Source: Pseudoleptotrichia goodfellowii (GTDB lineage Bacteria > Fusobacteriota > Fusobacteriia > Fusobacteriales > Leptotrichiaceae). From it: 64,000 nucleotides of DNA. The stretch lies in contig NZ_AP019822.1 of assembly GCF_007990505.1 (NCBI RefSeq), forward strand, positions 1,116,001-1,180,000. The letters are read 5' to 3'. Position 1 is the first letter of the stretch. Each line of letters begins with the position of its first letter. A program made the translations under genes and the position numbers. Below, piece by piece: positions 62,093 through 64,000 of the stretch. The notes beneath the pieces were generated by a model. It saw only the letters and a list, made by a program, of their open reading frames with translations, was not told the DNA's origin and made no database searches.

Positions 62093-62227
62093 ATGAAAAA
62101 AAGTTCAGTTGTTATGTTTCAAATATTTCATTGCGGACAAATTAAATGTTTGTCTTTGTTTGATGAGTTTGGAAATTCAGCGGCTGATAGTAATAAGTAT
62201 AGATATTTTTACAATCTAAGTGTATAA
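62093..62227 (+). CDS. Putative 44-residue purL leader peptide
   Basis: A small ORF with a strong ATTGGAGG site, starting MKKSSVVMFQIFHCG and ending RYFYNLSV. I recognise no family. It lies between the riboswitch terminator and a second terminator, whose 5' arm is its last codons and whose loop contains its stop codon (TAA, 62225-62227). A ribosome finishing the ORF would prevent that hairpin, as in pyrL-type attenuation. A purine-rich stretch (about 62184-62204, GATAGTAATAAGTATAGATA) precedes the terminator and might make polymerase sensitive to purine nucleotide supply. This mechanism is inference. Confidence 0.55.
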   Translation: MKKSSVVMFQIFHCGQIKCLSLFDEFGNSAADSNKYRYFYNLSV

Positions 62228-62246
62228 ATTCGCTTAGATTTTTTAT
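62213..62246 (+). terminator. Second terminator before purL, overlapping the leader ORF end
   Basis: AATCTAAG (62213-62220) and CTTAGATT (62233-62240), loop TGTATAAATTCG, then T-run. It lies 29 nt before purL. Confidence 0.85.
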
Positions 62247-62274
62247 TTAAAATAAAATTTTAAGGAGTTGTATA

Positions 62275-64000
62275 ATGAATTATCGAATATTTGTGGAAAA
62301 AAAGAAAAATTTCAGGGTGGAAGCACAAAGTCTGTTAAATGATTTAAAAGATAATTTATCTGTTAAAAATCTTGAGAATGTCAGAATATTGAATATATAC
62401 GATATTTTCAATCTGAACAAGAAAGATCTGAAAAAGCTTGATACTTCGGTATTTTCTGAAATTAATGCCGATGATATTTATTATTATCTTGAAGATGTAT
62501 TGGAAGAGACAGGGGTAAAAAGAGAAAATGAAATATATTTTGCAACGGAATTTTTACCAGGACAATATGATCAGAGAGCGGATTCGGCAGTTCAATGTAT
62601 AAATCTCCTGTCGGACAGTGAAAATGTAGCCGTAAAAAGCGGGAAATTGATAATTTTATACGGAAAAGTTTCCGAAGAAGATATAAAAAGAATAAAGAAA
62701 TATTATATAAATGAAGTCGAAATGAAAGAAAAGGATTTGGCAATATTAATTGAAAACAGAGAAAAGGAAAACACTGAAAAAGTTCCTGTTTTTAAAAGCT
62801 TTAGAGAAAAAAGCGAAAAGGAAATGGAAGAATTTAAGAAAAATCTTGAACTTGCAATGACTGTGAAAGATTTGCTATTTATTCAGAATTATTTTAAAAA
62901 TGAAGAAAAAAGAGATCCGAGTGAAACGGAAATAAGAGTTCTCGATACTTACTGGTCGGATCATTGCAGACACACAACCTTTGAAACGATAATAGACGAT
63001 ATAAAAATAGAAAATGAAAAATATAAAGATATTATTGAAAAAACTTTGAGTGAGTATATTAAAAGCAGAGAATACGTACATGGAGAAAAAATCGATAAAA
63101 AACCTGTAACTTTAATGGATTTGGCGACTATTTTCGGGAAAGAAGCTAGAAAAAAAGGACTTCTTTCGGATTTGGAAGTTTCCGATGAAATAAATGCGTG
63201 TTCGATATATATAGACGTGCCTGTAGAGAGAATAGGTGAAAACGGTAATAAAATTGTAACTGATGAAAAATGGATATTGCAGTTTAAAAATGAAACGCAT
63301 AATCACCCTACAGAAATAGAGCCTTTTGGGGGAGCTTCCACTTGTATAGGCGGGGCAATAAGAGATCCGCTGTCAGGAAGGACTTTTGTATATCAGGCTA
63401 TGAGAATAAGCGGTTCGGGAGATCCTACCGAAAAAATAGAAAATACCATAAAAGGAAAATTGCCACAAAAAGTTATTACACAAAAGGCAGCACACGGATT
63501 TTCCTCTTACGGAAATCAAATAGGACTGACTACAACTTATGTAAACGAAATATATGATGAAGGATACAAGGCAAAGAGAATGGAGCTCGGATTGGTTGTC
63601 GGAGCCGCACCTGCCGAAAATATTATAAGAGAAAAGCCTGAAAAAGGTGATGTAGTAATACTTTTAGGAGGAAGAACGGGACGGGACGGAATAGGCGGAG
63701 CAACAGGCTCTTCCAAAGAACATACAACCGAATCTGCCGAAAAATGCGGAGCCGAAGTTCAAAAAGGAAATGCGATAATTGAAAGAAAGATACAGAGACT
63801 ATTCAGAAATAAAGATGTAACAAAATTAATAAAAAAATGTAATGATTTCGGGGCAGGAGGGGTTTCAGTAGCTATAGGAGAACTCGCCGACGGGCTGGAA
63901 ATCGACTTAAATAAAGTGAAAGTGAAGTATACAGGGCTTACAGGAACGGAACTCGCTATATCCGAATCGCAGGAAAGAATGGCAGTAGTAATAGCCAAAG
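62275..64000 (+). CDS. purL: Phosphoribosylformylglycinamidine synthase (partial, runs off the window)
   Basis: PurL converts FGAR to FGAM in purine synthesis using glutamine and ATP. The visible 575 residues are the N-terminal part of the large single-chain type (usually 1,200-1,300 residues): 'MNYRIFVEKKKNFRVEAQSL' start, linker with 'TYWSDHCRHTTF', ATP-site 'FKNETHNHPTEIEPFGGAST', 'GGRTGRDGIGGATGSSKEH' and 'NDFGAGGVSVAIGELADG'. The start follows AAGGAG. The gene continues past 64000. The riboswitch, leader ORF and two terminators upstream all point to tight control by purine supply; further pur genes probably follow. Confidence 0.95.
   Translation, partial: MNYRIFVEKKKNFRVEAQSLLNDLKDNLSVKNLENVRILNIYDIFNLNKKDLKKLDTSVFSEINADDIYYYLEDVLEETGVKRENEIYFATEFLPGQYDQRADSAVQCINLLSDSENVAVKSGKLIILYGKVSEEDIKRIKKYYINEVEMKEKDLAILIENREKENTEKVPVFKSFREKSEKEMEEFKKNLELAMTVKDLLFIQNYFKNEEKRDPSETEIRVLDTYWSDHCRHTTFETIIDDIKIENEKYKDIIEKTLSEYIKSREYVHGEKIDKKPVTLMDLATIFGKEARKKGLLSDLEVSDEINACSIYIDVPVERIGENGNKIVTDEKWILQFKNETHNHPTEIEPFGGASTCIGGAIRDPLSGRTFVYQAMRISGSGDPTEKIENTIKGKLPQKVITQKAAHGFSSYGNQIGLTTTYVNEIYDEGYKAKRMELGLVVGAAPAENIIREKPEKGDVVILLGGRTGRDGIGGATGSSKEHTTESAEKCGAEVQKGNAIIERKIQRLFRNKDVTKLIKKCNDFGAGGVSVAIGELADGLEIDLNKVKVKYTGLTGTELAISESQERMAVVIAK

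Noticed and set aside
63342-63557. 71-residue + strand ORF inside purL
   Set aside because: Out of frame within strongly conserved PurL sequence.

Overview
The window is AT-rich DNA from a diderm, fermentative bacterium. It most resembles the Leptotrichia branch of the Fusobacteriota. The evidence is a lipid A gene set (lpxC, fabZ, lpxA, lpxI, lpxB), a very large autotransporter with the extended N-terminus and C-terminal barrel typical of Leptotrichia, a Bacillus-like large SRP RNA, and codon use dominated by A/T. This placement is inference from gene content and style; no database search was possible. I saw no rRNA, tRNA, CRISPR array or insertion sequence. Most genes lie on the + strand.

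Layout. 1-2.0 kb: a small secreted protein and a B12-type radical SAM protein. 2.0-2.8 kb: a type III toxin-antitoxin locus, made of an RNA of 58-nt tandem repeats, a terminator, and a ToxN/AbiQ-family RNase. 2.8-6.6 kb: the pyrimidine operon pyrB-pyrI-pyrF-pyrC behind a leader ORF whose stop codon sits in the loop of a terminator, as in enterobacterial pyrL-pyrBI. 6.8-7.1 kb: SRP RNA. 7.2-12.1 kb: a GNAT-CDF fusion, a TM2 protein, pcrA and lpxC. 12.1-12.6 kb: a non-coding island of hairpins and repeats. 12.6-21 kb: an envelope/replication operon, fabZ-lpxA-lpxI-lpxB-MATE-plsY-gpsA-sigma factor-dnaN. 21-34 kb: a mixed housekeeping region (NlpC/P60, thrB, a tdk fusion, carbonic anhydrase-like, HAD, asparaginase, a TruA-like protein, rluD, rnhB, yraN, comF, a GH13-like protein). 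34-40.7 kb: a roughly 6.4-kb autotransporter gene broken by two frameshifts and one nonsense codon. 40.7-50 kb: an MFS transporter, a large SF1 helicase, an SDR, and the methionine ABC transporter metN-metI with two metQ copies, the first interrupted. 50-53.7 kb: tandem L,D-transpeptidase-like proteins. 53.7-54.1 kb: a compact locus resembling an Fst/par type I toxin-antitoxin system. 54.4-56 kb: a preQ1-I riboswitch, a YhhQ-type transporter and a small radical SAM protein (queuosine precursor salvage). 56-62 kb: aldehyde dehydrogenase, methyltransferase, an oxidoreductase divergent from an HxlR regulator, and a Na/Pi cotransporter. 62-64 kb: a guanine-type riboswitch, a leader ORF and the start of purL, which runs off the window.

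The most interesting content is regulatory RNA. Two RNA-based toxin-antitoxin loci were not obvious from ORFs alone. Three biosynthesis or uptake units (pyrBI, metNIQ, purL) each have their own consensus promoter, a small ORF with a strong ribosome binding site, and a Rho-independent terminator before the first structural gene. In the pyr and pur leaders the small ORF's stop codon lies exactly in the terminator loop, so a translating ribosome would block the hairpin. All functional statements about these leaders are inference from sequence.
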